From the NCBI RefSeq assembly GCF_001894745.1, contig NZ_BBYF01000025.1:1-64000 (forward strand): a stretch of DNA of 64,000 nt, read 5' to 3'. Origin of the DNA: Paenibacillus sp. NAIST15-1. Lineage in GTDB: Bacteria > Bacillota > Bacilli > Paenibacillales > Paenibacillaceae. The position numbers and the translations under genes are program-made. The notes below the pieces were generated by a model. That model was not told the DNA's origin. It saw only the letters and a program-made list of their open reading frames with translations, and made no database searches. Of this stretch, positions 50,409-59,837 are shown piece after piece. How positions within the stretch are numbered: position 1 is the stretch's first letter; each line of letters begins with the position of its first letter.

Positions 50409-51155
50409 TTATTTGTTCACTTTCTCAAGTTCTTTCCTCGGTTGTTGGACAGACTCCTCTACTGGTATGCTTTCTTGACTTTCAGTCTCTGCAATTTCAG
50501 CGTCGCTGCCTTGGGGATGCTTAAGTTGGTGCAGTTCAGCTCTCAATGCATCCATCTCAATCTGCATGCTTCGAAGCATATCAATCACTGGGTCAGGCAG
50601 TTGGGCATGGTTCAAGCGGTCAATGCGCACTCCATCCTGCTTCACTACACGTCCCGGAATGCCCACGACTGTACAGTTCGGCGGTACTTCCCGGAGCACG
50701 ACGGAATTGGCTCCAATGCTTGAATTGTCTCCAATAGTGAAAGAGCCAAGCACTTTCGATCCAGAAGCAATGACGACATTGTTCCCAATCGTCGGATGCC
50801 GCTTCCCCTTCTCTTTCCCCGTACCTCCAAGTGTTACGCCTTGGTAAATGACTACATCATCGCCAATCTCACAGGTTTCACCAATGACGACTCCCATGCC
50901 ATGGTCAATAAACAGTCTTTGGCCAATCCTCGCTCCAGGATGTATTTCAATTCCCGTCATGAACCGGCTTATTTGCGAAATAATGCGCGCAGTCGTAAAC
51001 CAGCGCCAACGATAGAACCGATGTGCAATGAGATGCGCCCAGATGGCATGCAGGCCTGAATAGGTAAAGATTACTTCGAATCGGTTGCGCGCCGCCGGGT
51101 CGTTATCGAACACCGCCTGCACATCGGATTTCATTCTTCGAATGACACGCCACAT
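50409..51155 (-). CDS. cysE: serine O-acetyltransferase
   Basis: A 248-aa enzyme making O-acetylserine from serine and acetyl-CoA, the first step of cysteine synthesis. It has the N-terminal helical domain and the left-handed beta-helix: [40 protein letters not shown] and [15 protein letters not shown]. The C-terminal 45 residues are a charged extension rich in Glu and Gln. The ATG at 51153-51155 has GGGGGG seven bases upstream; 18 earlier codons lack a start signal. Controlled by the T-box. Confidence 0.95.
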   Translation of the reverse strand: MWRVIRRMKSDVQAVFDNDPAARNRFEVIFTYSGLHAIWAHLIAHRFYRWRWFTTARIISQISRFMTGIEIHPGARIGQRLFIDHGMGVVIGETCEIGDDVVIYQGVTLGGTGKEKGKRHPTIGNNVVIASGSKVLGSFTIGDNSSIGANSVVLREVPPNCTVVGIPGRVVKQDGVRIDRLNHAQLPDPVIDMLRSMQIEMDALRAELHQLKHPQGSDAEIAETESQESIPVEESVQQPRKELEKVNK

Positions 51156-51237
51156 GCTCTGTCCCCCCCGGAACTCAGCGAATTGAGTTAGCATTCCTCT
51201 CTCATACACACAAGCGGATACATAAATTCATCACAAT

Positions 51238-51590
51238 AAAAAACGCCCCTGCAGCATGATGCTGCAGAGACGCGATGCGCGGTTCCACTCTGCTTGGACA
51301 ACATCATATCTCCGCTATTGCCATCGTATATCTATCCTCCACTTACACCGGATACAAAACCATGACATAGCCAAATACTTGTTGCCCCTCTTGAATATCC
51401 TTAACGCGGATGATTCGCCACCCCCTACCCATGTACCAGGTACATGCTCAAGGACGGAGCTTCCGGGTGCATCGCATAAGCTTAAAAATGGAACGACTCA
51501 CAGCCTGTAAGGAGCGATGGACACCAGATCCATAGTCTTCCTTATCTCGATCGTTCTCTCTGTTCATTTTTATCCCGCTTATACTCTCCC
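51238..51590 (-). promoter_or_regulatory. T-box leader of cysE-cysS, probably tRNA-Cys
   Basis: The T-box proper reads AGAGTGGAACCGCG (51278-51291) on the minus strand. It is followed by a terminator GCGTCTCTGCAGC, loop, GCTGCAGGGGCG and T6 (51238-51275). Stem I is visible: GTATAAGC (51577-51584) pairs with GCTTATGC (51474-51481), and AAAAATG (51565-51571) with CATTTTT (51484-51490). The specifier loop side near 51500-51502 reads TGT, a Cys codon. Uncharged tRNA-Cys would prevent termination. Confidence 0.93.
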
Positions 51591-51678
51591 GTTCAACGCT
51601 TTTATTAGTATGCTCAATCATACTTTACGAAGCATGACTTTCCTTCAGAACGAAATAATGAAAAGGATTCTATCGTTA

Positions 51679-51708
51679 AGTATATTCGAAGCTCCTACTG
51701 CATGACAA
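51679..51708 (-). promoter_or_regulatory. sigma-A promoter of the cysE T-box operon
   Basis: On the minus strand -35 TTGTCA (51703-51708), 18-base spacer, -10 TATACT (51679-51684). Transcription would begin about 90 bases before stem I of the T-box. It lies right after gltX, so cysE can be expressed independently. Confidence 0.75.
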
Positions 51709-51776
51709 TAACAATCGATGAAAGTTATCCGCATGTGCATTCGAATCATATCCTATCCAAAAACATCAAATCTGAT

Positions 51777-53225
51777 CTATCCATTCAAGCGAGCTAGGAC
51801 CTTCTCTTTACCAAGCAGAACAATCGTCTCATTCAAATCACGGCCGTGCATTTGCCCAGATACTGCAACACGAACCGGCATGAACAGACCTTTGCCCTTG
51901 GCGCCTGTTTCCTTCTGAACTTCCTTCAAGGATACCTTGATCGTATCTGCATCCCAAGTCGTTGCAGCTTCCAGCTTCGCACGAAGTGCTGCCAATACGG
52001 TAGGAACCTGCTCTTCAGCGAGCACTGCCTTAGCTTCTTCGTCGATGACAAGTTCTTCACGGAAGAACATCTCCGACAATTCCACAATGTCGGATGCACA
52101 GTTCATTTGCTCCTGATACAGCTTCACAAGAGCAGCCGCCCAAGCTTGCTGCTCTTCATTCAGCTGCTCTGGCAAGCGTCCTGCACGCTGGAGATGAGGA
52201 ATCGACAATGCCGCAATGCGATCAGGTTCTGCTTTCTTCATATACGTATTATTAATATGCGTCAGCTTATTCGTATCAAATACAGCAGGGCTCTTGGACA
52301 AGCGCGTCTCGTCAAAGATCGAGATGAGCTCCTCCATTGAGAAGATCTCTTCTTCCCCTTTTGGTGACCAGCCAAGCAATGCGATGAAGTTAACCATTGC
52401 CTCTGGCAAGTAGCCGAGCTGCTCATATTGTTCAATAAATTGAATGATCGACTCATCCCGTTTGCTGAGCTTCTTGTGATTCTCATTTACGATAAGCGTC
52501 ATATGTCCAAATACAGGCGCTTCCCATCCAAACGCTTCAAAGATCATCAATTGGCGAAGCGTATTCGTCACATGATCTTCTCCACGCAGAATGTGAGACA
52601 TCCGCATCAAATGGTCATCGATGACAACCGCGAAGTTATAAGTCGGTATACCGTCCTTCTTCACGATAACCCAGTCGCCTGTTGTATCGGATTCAAACGT
52701 AATTTCACCTTTAACCATATCATTAAAGGTATACGAGCGTCCTTGCGGCACGCGGAAGCGGATGCTAGGCTTGCGGCCTTCTGCCTCCAGGTGTGCATGA
52801 TCCTCAGCGGACAAGCTGCAGCACTTGCCGGAATACTTCGGCGTTTCGCCGCGTTCAACTTGTGCTTCCCGCTCCGCTGCAAGCTCTTCTTCCGTACAAT
52901 AGCAGCGATAGGCAAGCCCGCGCTCTAGAAGCTCGTCCACATATTTATTATAGATATCCAAGCGCTCCGTCTGACGGTACGGGCCGAAATCCCCGCCTAC
53001 ATCAATGCTCTCATCCCAATCCATGCCGAGCCACTTCATGTACGTAAATTGGTTCTCTTCTCCGCCTTCCACATTGCGCTTCACGTCCGTATCCTCGATG
53101 CGAACGATGAACTTACCCCCATGGTGACGTGCGAACAAATAGTTAAACAATGCCGTACGCGTATTACCAATATGTAAGTGTCCTGTAGGGCTTGGTGCGT
53201 AACGAACTCGAATATCGTTATTCAT
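51777..53225 (-). CDS. gltX: glutamyl-tRNA synthetase
   Basis: A 482-aa class I synthetase (483 in B. subtilis). HIGH is [12 protein letters not shown] and the KMSKS equivalent is [10 protein letters not shown]. Bacilli have no GlnRS; this enzyme also charges tRNA-Gln with Glu for later amidation. A zinc-like cluster CYCTEEEL...CC is present. The ATG at 53223-53225 has GGGAG ten bases upstream; the frame runs 36 codons further without similarity. Last gene of yacL-ispD-ispF-gltX. Confidence 0.98.
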   Translation of the reverse strand: MNNDIRVRYAPSPTGHLHIGNTRTALFNYLFARHHGGKFIVRIEDTDVKRNVEGGEENQFTYMKWLGMDWDESIDVGGDFGPYRQTERLDIYNKYVDELLERGLAYRCYCTEEELAAEREAQVERGETPKYSGKCCSLSAEDHAHLEAEGRKPSIRFRVPQGRSYTFNDMVKGEITFESDTTGDWVIVKKDGIPTYNFAVVIDDHLMRMSHILRGEDHVTNTLRQLMIFEAFGWEAPVFGHMTLIVNENHKKLSKRDESIIQFIEQYEQLGYLPEAMVNFIALLGWSPKGEEEIFSMEELISIFDETRLSKSPAVFDTNKLTHINNTYMKKAEPDRIAALSIPHLQRAGRLPEQLNEEQQAWAAALVKLYQEQMNCASDIVELSEMFFREELVIDEEAKAVLAEEQVPTVLAALRAKLEAATTWDADTIKVSLKEVQKETGAKGKGLFMPVRVAVSGQMHGRDLNETIVLLGKEKVLARLNG

Positions 53226-53268
53226 GATTGCTTCACTCCCGTACTTTGTCTTTCCATTAATCATTTCA

Positions 53269-53751
53269 TCATACCATATTGTGAAATAAGCAGACAACAG
53301 CCTGTGCGGCAATTCCCTCACCGCGTCCAGCAAATCCTAATTGTTCCGTTGTCGTAGCCTTCACATTCACCTGCGAATCCTCTGCGCCGAGAGCGCGAGC
53401 GATATTCGCTACCATCGCTGGAATATGCGGCAGCATCTTCGGTTTCTGTGCAATAATCGTGCAATCGATGTTGCCAAGTCGATAACCGCGCTCAACAGCT
53501 AGCTGCCATACATGCTCTAACAGCTTCATGCTGTCCGCATCCTTGAATGCAGGATCCGTATCTGGAAAATGCTTGCCGATATCCCCTAATCCTAGTGCGC
53601 CCAGAATTGCATCACTTACCGTATGCAGAAGCACATCAGCATCTGAATGCCCAAGCAATCCCTTCTCGTAAGGAATATGAACGCCACCAATAATGCACGG
53701 CCGTCCCTCTACTAACTGGTGCACGTCGAATCCCTGTCCCACTCTAATCAT
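53269..53751 (-). CDS. ispF: 2-C-methyl-D-erythritol 2,4-cyclodiphosphate synthase
   Basis: A 160-aa MEP-pathway enzyme. Zinc ligands are Asp and His in GQGFDVHQL and His in [22 protein letters not shown] is the substrate loop. I chose the ATG at 53749-53751, seven bases after GAGGGAGG; 12 earlier codons are not family-like. It follows ispD by 32 bases. Confidence 0.97.
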   Translation of the reverse strand: MIRVGQGFDVHQLVEGRPCIIGGVHIPYEKGLLGHSDADVLLHTVSDAILGALGLGDIGKHFPDTDPAFKDADSMKLLEHVWQLAVERGYRLGNIDCTIIAQKPKMLPHIPAMVANIARALGAEDSQVNVKATTTEQLGFAGRGEGIAAQAVVCLFHNMV

Positions 53752-53783
53752 ACGTAAGCCTCCCTCTCCTTCTGCCTCAACAT

Positions 53784-54491
53784 TCAATTTCGCTTAGCTT
53801 CATGACGAGACAGCCACCATGCAGCCCAATCCAGATCATCCGGCGTCGTTAGCTTAATGTTCGTGTAGCTCCCCTCCACTACGTGAACAGCAATTCCCAT
53901 CCGCTCAACAAGCATCGCATCATCCGTTCCCACGAATTGCTCCTGCTCCGCGAGCTCATGAGCAGCCATTACATCAGCAAGCCGGAAAGCCTGTGGTGTC
54001 TGAATCGCCCATAAGCTGCTGCGATCAGGTGTTGCCGTAATAATACCGGACTTGTCCACCTGCTTAATGGTATCCTTGACCGGAACGGCCAATACGGCCG
54101 CTCTGTGCTGCCGGGCCGCATCGTAACATGCGCTTACTCTGCCCGGCTCTACAAAGGGCCGTACACCATCATGGATGCACACATATTCGAGTCCACGCGC
54201 TTTCAGAGCCTGCAAGCCAGCATATACTGAATGCTGACGTTCCTTGCCTCCTGTAACGATGTCTTGAACCTTATGCAATCCGTATTGTTTCACCCATGCT
54301 TCGCAGCGCGCATAATCCTGTTCCGTGGTTACCCATGCGATCGATTCGCACTCCTCCATGGACTGAAACCGCTCTACGGTATGGATGATTACTGGCTTAT
54401 CCTGTAAATGCAAATACTGTTTACTCTCTTCCGTGCCCATGCGCGTGCCTCTGCCAGCAGCGACTATGACCACGCCAAACCCTCTGTCCAT
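53784..54491 (-). CDS. ispD: 2-C-methyl-D-erythritol 4-phosphate cytidylyltransferase
   Basis: A 235-aa MEP-pathway enzyme. The nucleotide-binding [13 protein letters not shown] is N-terminal, with [11 protein letters not shown] and [10 protein letters not shown] further in. I chose the ATG at 54489-54491, with GGGGG about nine bases upstream. The pair ispD-ispF feeds isoprenoid precursors. In the yacL-ispD-ispF-gltX order, as in Bacillus. Confidence 0.96.
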   Translation of the reverse strand: MDRGFGVVIVAAGRGTRMGTEESKQYLHLQDKPVIIHTVERFQSMEECESIAWVTTEQDYARCEAWVKQYGLHKVQDIVTGGKERQHSVYAGLQALKARGLEYVCIHDGVRPFVEPGRVSACYDAARQHRAAVLAVPVKDTIKQVDKSGIITATPDRSSLWAIQTPQAFRLADVMAAHELAEQEQFVGTDDAMLVERMGIAVHVVEGSYTNIKLTTPDDLDWAAWWLSRHEAKRN

Positions 54492-54533
54492 CCTTACTAA
54501 CCCCCATGATGGTAGTATCCCCATCATACCTGT

Positions 54534-55619
54534 TTATTGGGCTTTTTCCAACAGTTTTGGCTTAGCAAATATCATTCGTCCTGCTGACGTCTGAAGTACA
54601 CTGGTCACCAGAACCTCCATCGTCATGCCGATATAATCTCTGCCGCCCTCAACGACGATCATCGTACCATCATCCAAGTAGGCTACACCTTGACCATGTT
54701 CCTTACCATCCTTGATGACTTGAACAACAATCTCTTCTCCTGGGAGAACCACTGGCTTCACAGCGTTGGCTAGATCGTTAATATTGAGCACTGATACTCC
54801 CTGCAGCTCACATACCTTGTTCAAGTTGAAATCATTCGTGACGACTTTCCCCTTTAGCAGCTTCGCGAGCTTAACCAGCTTGCTGTCTACCTCCGAAATT
54901 TCGTCAAAGTCCCCTTCATAAATGAGTACTTTTACTTCCAGTTCTTTTTGAATTTTATTCAGAATGTCCAACCCTCTGCGTCCACGGTTCCGCTTGAGCA
55001 AGTCCGATGAATCCGCGATATGCTGCAACTCCTCTAAGACGAATTCAGGAATGACGATTGTCCCTTCAATGAATCCGGTCTTGCATATATCTGCAATGCG
55101 ACCATCAATGATGACGCTTGTATCCAAGATCTTATGTTCTTCCATTCCTCTGCTCTTCTCTTCACCTCGTTCAGGCATGCGGAAGGCGGAGACCCACTTT
55201 ACAATCTCATCCTGCTTCATAAGTGCTGCTTGCAACCCTGCTGCTGACAGCAGGACAATCATACAAACCGATACCATACGCCCTACTGTCCCAAACGGCT
55301 CAAATAGCGGTACAAGCAACCCCCCAAAGGACAGTCCCATCAATGCGCCAGAAGCTCCAATCACCAGCATCCCTGCTGACATATTCACCATGCGTTCTTC
55401 CAAGCTGCCCCATAACCGTGCCAATGGCGTAAAAAGTGCACGACCCATCACAATAAAGCAAAATGCCCCACCAAGTGCCCATAACAGTCCGTTAGAAGTT
55501 ATTCCAGGGTTGGATAATGACGAAAACTCCATTGTCTGCATATTCCAATACCGATGGAACTCTGTCCCACTCCATGCTCCGATCAATCCTGCAACCGCAT
55601 AAAATAATCGTCTGAACAC
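54534..55619 (-). CDS. yacL: YacL-type PIN/TRAM membrane protein
   Basis: A 361-aa protein with four hydrophobic segments in the first 135 residues, a cytoplasmic PIN domain ([17 protein letters not shown] with the acidic catalytic residues, then VVTNDFNL) and a C-terminal TRAM domain ([19 protein letters not shown]). A membrane-bound RNase is suggested by the domains; the cellular role is not established. It starts at GTG (55617-55619), eight bases after GGAGG; a GTG three codons up belongs to that site. First in its operon; I see no clear promoter. Confidence 0.88.
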   Translation of the reverse strand: MFRRLFYAVAGLIGAWSGTEFHRYWNMQTMEFSSLSNPGITSNGLLWALGGAFCFIVMGRALFTPLARLWGSLEERMVNMSAGMLVIGASGALMGLSFGGLLVPLFEPFGTVGRMVSVCMIVLLSAAGLQAALMKQDEIVKWVSAFRMPERGEEKSRGMEEHKILDTSVIIDGRIADICKTGFIEGTIVIPEFVLEELQHIADSSDLLKRNRGRRGLDILNKIQKELEVKVLIYEGDFDEISEVDSKLVKLAKLLKGKVVTNDFNLNKVCELQGVSVLNINDLANAVKPVVLPGEEIVVQVIKDGKEHGQGVAYLDDGTMIVVEGGRDYIGMTMEVLVTSVLQTSAGRMIFAKPKLLEKAQ

Positions 55620-55718
55620 GAAGTCCACCTCCTTATCTAATTTGAATATCTTTACAATTATGGCCCAACCCTCTCGCTCCTAATCGTCCATTCTTACATT
55701 TTTAAATTCGAGGCGAAG

Positions 55719-55748
55719 TTGAAATGTAGGAAATCCTAGTCGTATAAT
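55719..55748 (+). promoter_or_regulatory. sigma-A promoter of the 131-aa gene
   Basis: -35 TTGAAA (55719-55724), 18-base spacer, perfect -10 TATAAT (55743-55748), 100 bases before the ATG. Confidence 0.75.
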
Positions 55749-55848
55749 AGGGGAGTAGTACGGAATGGGGAGAGCTGAAATAACGTGAGTCCCTTGAGCA
55801 GTATGGCTCGGGCCGAACCACGATTCCATGAATAGAGGTGGATGAGTA

Positions 55849-56244
55849 ATGAGTACTTCCAGTTTGCAATCTTTGCAGGATCAAGTCGGCGATTTATTGT
55901 TAAGACACCGAAGCTTGCTGGACATTCTTTCGAAATACGGACAGTCTGACGCCTCGGTAAACCGCGCGGTAACGAAAGCCATAACAGAATGTGGCTGCTT
56001 GGAGCTGCATGCGAAGCGGCAGCCCTACCATGACGACATGGATATGGATCAAGCGAAGCAATCTCTTGAATCACATGTTCAAGGTCACTTATGCGAGAAC
56101 TGCAAGGATGTTGTGAAGAGCGAGCTTGGCAAGCACCTATTCTATATGTCTGCCCTGTGCAATCTGCTTGATATTGATCTTGACGATGTCGTCAAACAGG
56201 AATCGAGCAAGTGCCAAACTCTCGGGATATTCAACCTGTCCTAA
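55849..56244 (+). CDS. conserved-looking small protein, possibly MazG-like helical
   Basis: A 131-aa soluble helical protein that I cannot name. The N-terminal half has LLLRHRSLLDILSKYGQSD and ASVNRAVTKAITECGCLEL; the C-terminal half has HVQGHLCENCKDVVKSELG and FYMSALCNLLDIDLDDVV. That last part resembles the EL-DvlxYLxaLa-xLgidL pattern of MazG-like pyrophosphohydrolases, but the acidic motif is incomplete. The CGC and CENC cysteines could hold a metal. It has a good promoter, a good ribosome-binding site (AGAGGTGG), and a terminator. It is on the opposite strand between yacL and pssA. Confidence 0.75.
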   Translation: MSTSSLQSLQDQVGDLLLRHRSLLDILSKYGQSDASVNRAVTKAITECGCLELHAKRQPYHDDMDMDQAKQSLESHVQGHLCENCKDVVKSELGKHLFYMSALCNLLDIDLDDVVKQESSKCQTLGIFNLS

Positions 56245-56305
56245 TGGAATGAAGAAGAACTGAAAATTGATACAAGATAATTGGAACGGAAATCATATAC
56301 AACAC

Positions 56306-56352
56306 AAAAAGCACCTGCCGCCCAATTATGGACTGCAAGTGCTTTTCTTTTG
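56306..56352. terminator. bidirectional terminator between the 131-aa gene and pssA
   Basis: AAAAAGCACCTGC, loop, GCAAGTGCTTTTCTTTT: one mismatch in the stem and A/T tracts on both sides. It serves the two converging genes. Confidence 0.8.
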
Positions 56353-56363
56353 GGTTTATTCGC

Positions 56364-57092
56364 TTAAGAATGCTTCGACTGGTACCACTCTTCCGCATCA
56401 AGCTGTTTCTTGCGGCGGCGATTCAGCATTCTAACGTTTTTTTTTAAACCAAGCAGCGCATACAGTACCAACGGCACAAAAATCAGCTTCGGTGTCTGTT
56501 CTGGCTGCCATACCGCGATCGCTACTGCCCCTGCAATAACAAAAGGCGTAATCCAGATGGCCTTCTTCGGAATACCGACTTTCTTGAAGTTCGGATATTT
56601 CACTGTACTAACCATTAAGTAAGATAATAAAATCATCGCTATCATAAGATAAGCCGCTGGGATGCTCTCATGGAACAAGGCAAGTGTACATGCCACACCG
56701 CCAGCCGCTGGGATTGGCAAGCCGATGAAATACCCCGGAATACCATCCTTAACGTTGAAGCGTGCAAGTCGCAGCGCACCACAAATCGGGAAGATTGCGG
56801 TAACGATGCAAGCCAGCACCGGGTTACTATCTGTAAAAGCGACGGCATACATAATAAAGGCTGGCGCTACACCGAATGAAATCACATCGGATAGGGAGTC
56901 AAGCTCCTTGCCGAATTCACTCTGTGCGTTCAATGCTCTTGCTACACGCCCATCCAATCCGTCGAGCAACATGGCAATAATAATCATAAGAGCTGCTAAG
57001 TTGTAGTCATCGTGAAACGCAAGCATGATGGAAATGATTCCGAGAAACAAGTTACCGATCGTAAACAAGCTCGGAATGGACTTTGTAATCAT
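56364..57092 (-). CDS. pssA: CDP-diacylglycerol-serine O-phosphatidyltransferase
   Basis: A 242-aa integral membrane enzyme that makes phosphatidylserine, the precursor of phosphatidylethanolamine. The CDP-alcohol phosphotransferase motif DG.DG.AR........FG..LD....D reads DGLDGRVARALNAQSEFGKE and then LDSLSD. Several membrane helices follow, and the C-terminus is basic. AGAGGTG precedes the ATG. No psd gene lies beside it in this window. Confidence 0.95.
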   Translation of the reverse strand: MITKSIPSLFTIGNLFLGIISIMLAFHDDYNLAALMIIIAMLLDGLDGRVARALNAQSEFGKELDSLSDVISFGVAPAFIMYAVAFTDSNPVLACIVTAIFPICGALRLARFNVKDGIPGYFIGLPIPAAGGVACTLALFHESIPAAYLMIAMILLSYLMVSTVKYPNFKKVGIPKKAIWITPFVIAGAVAIAVWQPEQTPKLIFVPLVLYALLGLKKNVRMLNRRRKKQLDAEEWYQSKHS

Positions 57093-57146
57093 AGGTTCAC
57101 CTCTAATTTTACTATGCCCAACGTACGTCCTTTCATTGTAGGAAAA

Positions 57147-58220
57147 TCAAATTTGCCTGTCAATGAAGACCTGCTCCTGAATCCGCTTAAGCCCTTCCTT
57201 AATCGCACGAGCGCGAACTTCGCCAATGCCGTCTACTTCATCCAATTCCTCAATCGTTGCCATCATGACATGAGGGAGGTATTGGAAGGTTTCGACTAAG
57301 TTGTGAATAATGACATTAGGAAGTCTTGGTATCTTGCTAAGAACGCGGTAACCGCGCGGCGAAACGGATTCTTCCTGAATCGTGCTCGTCGTCGGGTAAC
57401 CGAGCAGTCTTATTAAATGATGGGTATCAAGCAGTTCATCTGCCGTGCATTTCTTAAGTTGGGCTATGATCTCACGTACCTTCTCATCGCTTCCGTCCCG
57501 GGCATAATCCTTCAACAGCAGCCAAGCGTCTTCTTCGGTGTTGCTTACGAGCTCTTCGAGCTGCATGCTGATAAGACGTCCCTCTGTTCCCAGTTCGTTG
57601 ATGTAACGCTTGATCTCCATCTTAATACGTAACACCATCTCAATACGTTGCACAACGTTTACGACATCGTATAAGGTAACCAATTCTTCGAACTCGGATG
57701 CAGTTAAATTTGTCATGCCTTGTACAAGCACAACCTTATATTTTTCCAATGTCTGAATCGCTTGGTTCGCCTTCGTGAGAATAACGCCAATCTCCTTAAG
57801 TGCATAACGCAGACTGCCTTGGTACAGTGTAATGACATTCCGGCGCTGGGAGATGGAGACTACCAGCTTCCCCGTCTGCTTCGCTACCCGCTCCGCTGTC
57901 CGGTGCCGGATGCCTGTCTCCGTAGATGGAATGGAGGAATCCGGAATGAGCTGTGTGTTCGCATATAATATCCGCTTAATGTCTTCACTCAAGATAATGG
58001 CGCCGTCCATCTTGGCCAGTTCGTACAAGTAGCTCGGTGAGAAGTCACAGTTAATGGAGAATCCCCCGTCTACAACTTCCATTACTTCTGGACTGTATCC
58101 AACGACAATAAGTGCCCCTGTCTTCGCGCGCAGCACATTCTCAAGCCCGTCGCGGAAAGGCGTTCCTGGTGCGACCATCCGCAGCAGGTCGTTCATAATA
58201 TCCAGTTGGCTTTCCTTCAT
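57147..58220 (-). CDS. disA: DisA, DNA-integrity-scanning diadenylate cyclase
   Basis: A 357-aa protein that makes c-di-AMP and scans DNA for branched structures. The DAC domain has [11 protein letters not shown] and [11 protein letters not shown], the catalytic DGA and RHR motifs, near residues 74 and 107. A helical spine and a C-terminal helix-hairpin-helix ([19 protein letters not shown]) follow. It is 16 bases downstream of radA, as in Bacillus, where DisA delays sporulation when DNA is damaged. Confidence 0.97.
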   Translation of the reverse strand: MKESQLDIMNDLLRMVAPGTPFRDGLENVLRAKTGALIVVGYSPEVMEVVDGGFSINCDFSPSYLYELAKMDGAIILSEDIKRILYANTQLIPDSSIPSTETGIRHRTAERVAKQTGKLVVSISQRRNVITLYQGSLRYALKEIGVILTKANQAIQTLEKYKVVLVQGMTNLTASEFEELVTLYDVVNVVQRIEMVLRIKMEIKRYINELGTEGRLISMQLEELVSNTEEDAWLLLKDYARDGSDEKVREIIAQLKKCTADELLDTHHLIRLLGYPTTSTIQEESVSPRGYRVLSKIPRLPNVIIHNLVETFQYLPHVMMATIEELDEVDGIGEVRARAIKEGLKRIQEQVFIDRQI

Positions 58221-58236
58221 TCTATATCTATGCCCC

Positions 58237-59604
58237 CTAACCTAACGCCACAGCTAATGCTTCAGCAACCGTATTTACTCCAATAATCTCAATATTGGCA
58301 GGCGGCTTCCAGCCGCGCAAGCTCTTCTCTGGTAATATAATGCGCTTGAATCCAAGCTTCTCTGCTTCCTTCACTCGCTGTTCTGCACGAGATACCCCAC
58401 GCACTTCACCGGTTAACCCCACTTCGCCAAAGACAACATCGAATGGTTGTGTCGGCATATCTCGGAAGCTCGAAGCAATTGCAACCGCCATAGCCAAGTC
58501 AACAGCTGGCTCATCAAGCTTAATTCCACCCGCTACATTCACGTATGCATCCTGATTCTGCAGGAACATTCCCATTCGCTTCTCCAGCACCGCAATAATA
58601 AGCGCCAGACGATGATGATCAATCCCTGTCGCCATCCTCCGCGGAGACGGGAAGTTCGTCGCCGATACGAGCGCCTGCATCTCGACAAGGACGGGACGGG
58701 TTCCCTCAAGGCTGGCTACAACCGTGGATCCTGCAACACCTAGCGGTCTCTCCTGCAGGAACATCTCGGATGGGTTCTTCACCTCGACAAGTCCGCCCTC
58801 CGTCATCTCGAAGATTCCTATCTCATTGGTCGAACCGAACCGGTTCTTTACAGCCCGCAAAATGCGATAGGAATGATGCCGCTCTCCTTCGAAATAAAGG
58901 ACACAATCGACCATATGCTCGAGCAGCCGCGGACCGGCAATCGCACCTTCCTTCGTCACATGTCCAACAAGGACAGTTGCGATGCCCTTCCCCTTAGCGA
59001 TGCGCATGAATGTGCTTGTGCATTCGCGTACTTGTGCAACACTGCCGGGAGCTGATTCCACCGAAGGTTGGAAGACGGTCTGGATGGAGTCGATAACGAG
59101 GAAGTCAGGCTGCGCCGCCTCAAGCGCCTCCTCGATATATTGCAGATTCGTCTCACTGAGGACGAATAAGTTCTCCGACAAGACACCAAGACGATCTGCC
59201 CGCAGCTTCGTCTGACGCATCGATTCCTCACCAGATACGTACAGCACCTTGAGGCCGCTGGCAGCCAGTGCATTGGAAGTCTGCAGTAGAAGTGTTGACT
59301 TCCCGATACCCGGGTCGCCCCCCACTAGAATAAGTGATCCAGGAACAACACCGCCGCCCAGTACGCGGTTCAACTCACTAAGTGTCGTAGTGAGTCTAGG
59401 TTCACGTCCACTTTCTATGTGTATGATAGATTGCGGCTTTTCTTTCGTTTGAATCAAGGAAGAATGCACACCTGCTGTCTTAATGACTGTCTCCCGCTCT
59501 TCCACCATCGTATTCCACTCACCACAGCCAGGGCATTTCCCCATCCATTTCGGTGTTTCGTATCCACATTCCGTACAGAAAAATTTCGTTTTCACTTTGG
59601 CCAT
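58237..59604 (-). CDS. radA: RadA/Sms, DNA repair helicase
   Basis: A 455-aa RecA-like protein that drives branch migration. The N-terminal zinc finger has C10, C13, C24 and C27, Walker A is GDPGIGKST, and the RadA-specific [13 protein letters not shown] is present. The last third is Lon-protease-like without the active site. The ATG at 59602-59604 has TAGGAG ten bases upstream; 18 earlier codons are not family-like. It precedes disA. A terminator separates it from clpC, so it probably has its own promoter, which I cannot place with confidence. Confidence 0.97.
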   Translation of the reverse strand: MAKVKTKFFCTECGYETPKWMGKCPGCGEWNTMVEERETVIKTAGVHSSLIQTKEKPQSIIHIESGREPRLTTTLSELNRVLGGGVVPGSLILVGGDPGIGKSTLLLQTSNALAASGLKVLYVSGEESMRQTKLRADRLGVLSENLFVLSETNLQYIEEALEAAQPDFLVIDSIQTVFQPSVESAPGSVAQVRECTSTFMRIAKGKGIATVLVGHVTKEGAIAGPRLLEHMVDCVLYFEGERHHSYRILRAVKNRFGSTNEIGIFEMTEGGLVEVKNPSEMFLQERPLGVAGSTVVASLEGTRPVLVEMQALVSATNFPSPRRMATGIDHHRLALIIAVLEKRMGMFLQNQDAYVNVAGGIKLDEPAVDLAMAVAIASSFRDMPTQPFDVVFGEVGLTGEVRGVSRAEQRVKEAEKLGFKRIILPEKSLRGWKPPANIEIIGVNTVAEALAVALG

Positions 59605-59771
59605 GAAGCCGACACTCCTAATCAATATGCTGCAAGTCGTCGGTCGCCATGTCCGCAAACAGGTACCTCGTTACTCATTACTCATTAGTTTACCATTTTT
59701 AAGAAGGAGGATAAAGTGCTTTAGCATATCGCAAGCAGAAACAGGCATATGTGGAGCAATAAATAACGAAG

Positions 59772-59820
59772 AAAAAAAGAACCGTACCTTCCTCCGGGAG
59801 GGAGAAAGTACGATTCTTTC
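59772..59820 (-). terminator. terminator after clpC
   Basis: On the minus strand AGAATCGTACTTTC and CCTCC pair imperfectly with GGAGG and GAAGGTACGGTTCT, then T7. A long stem with a few mismatches; it closes the ctsR-mcsA-mcsB-clpC operon. Confidence 0.85.
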
Positions 59821-59837
59821 CTAAATACTACAGTTCA

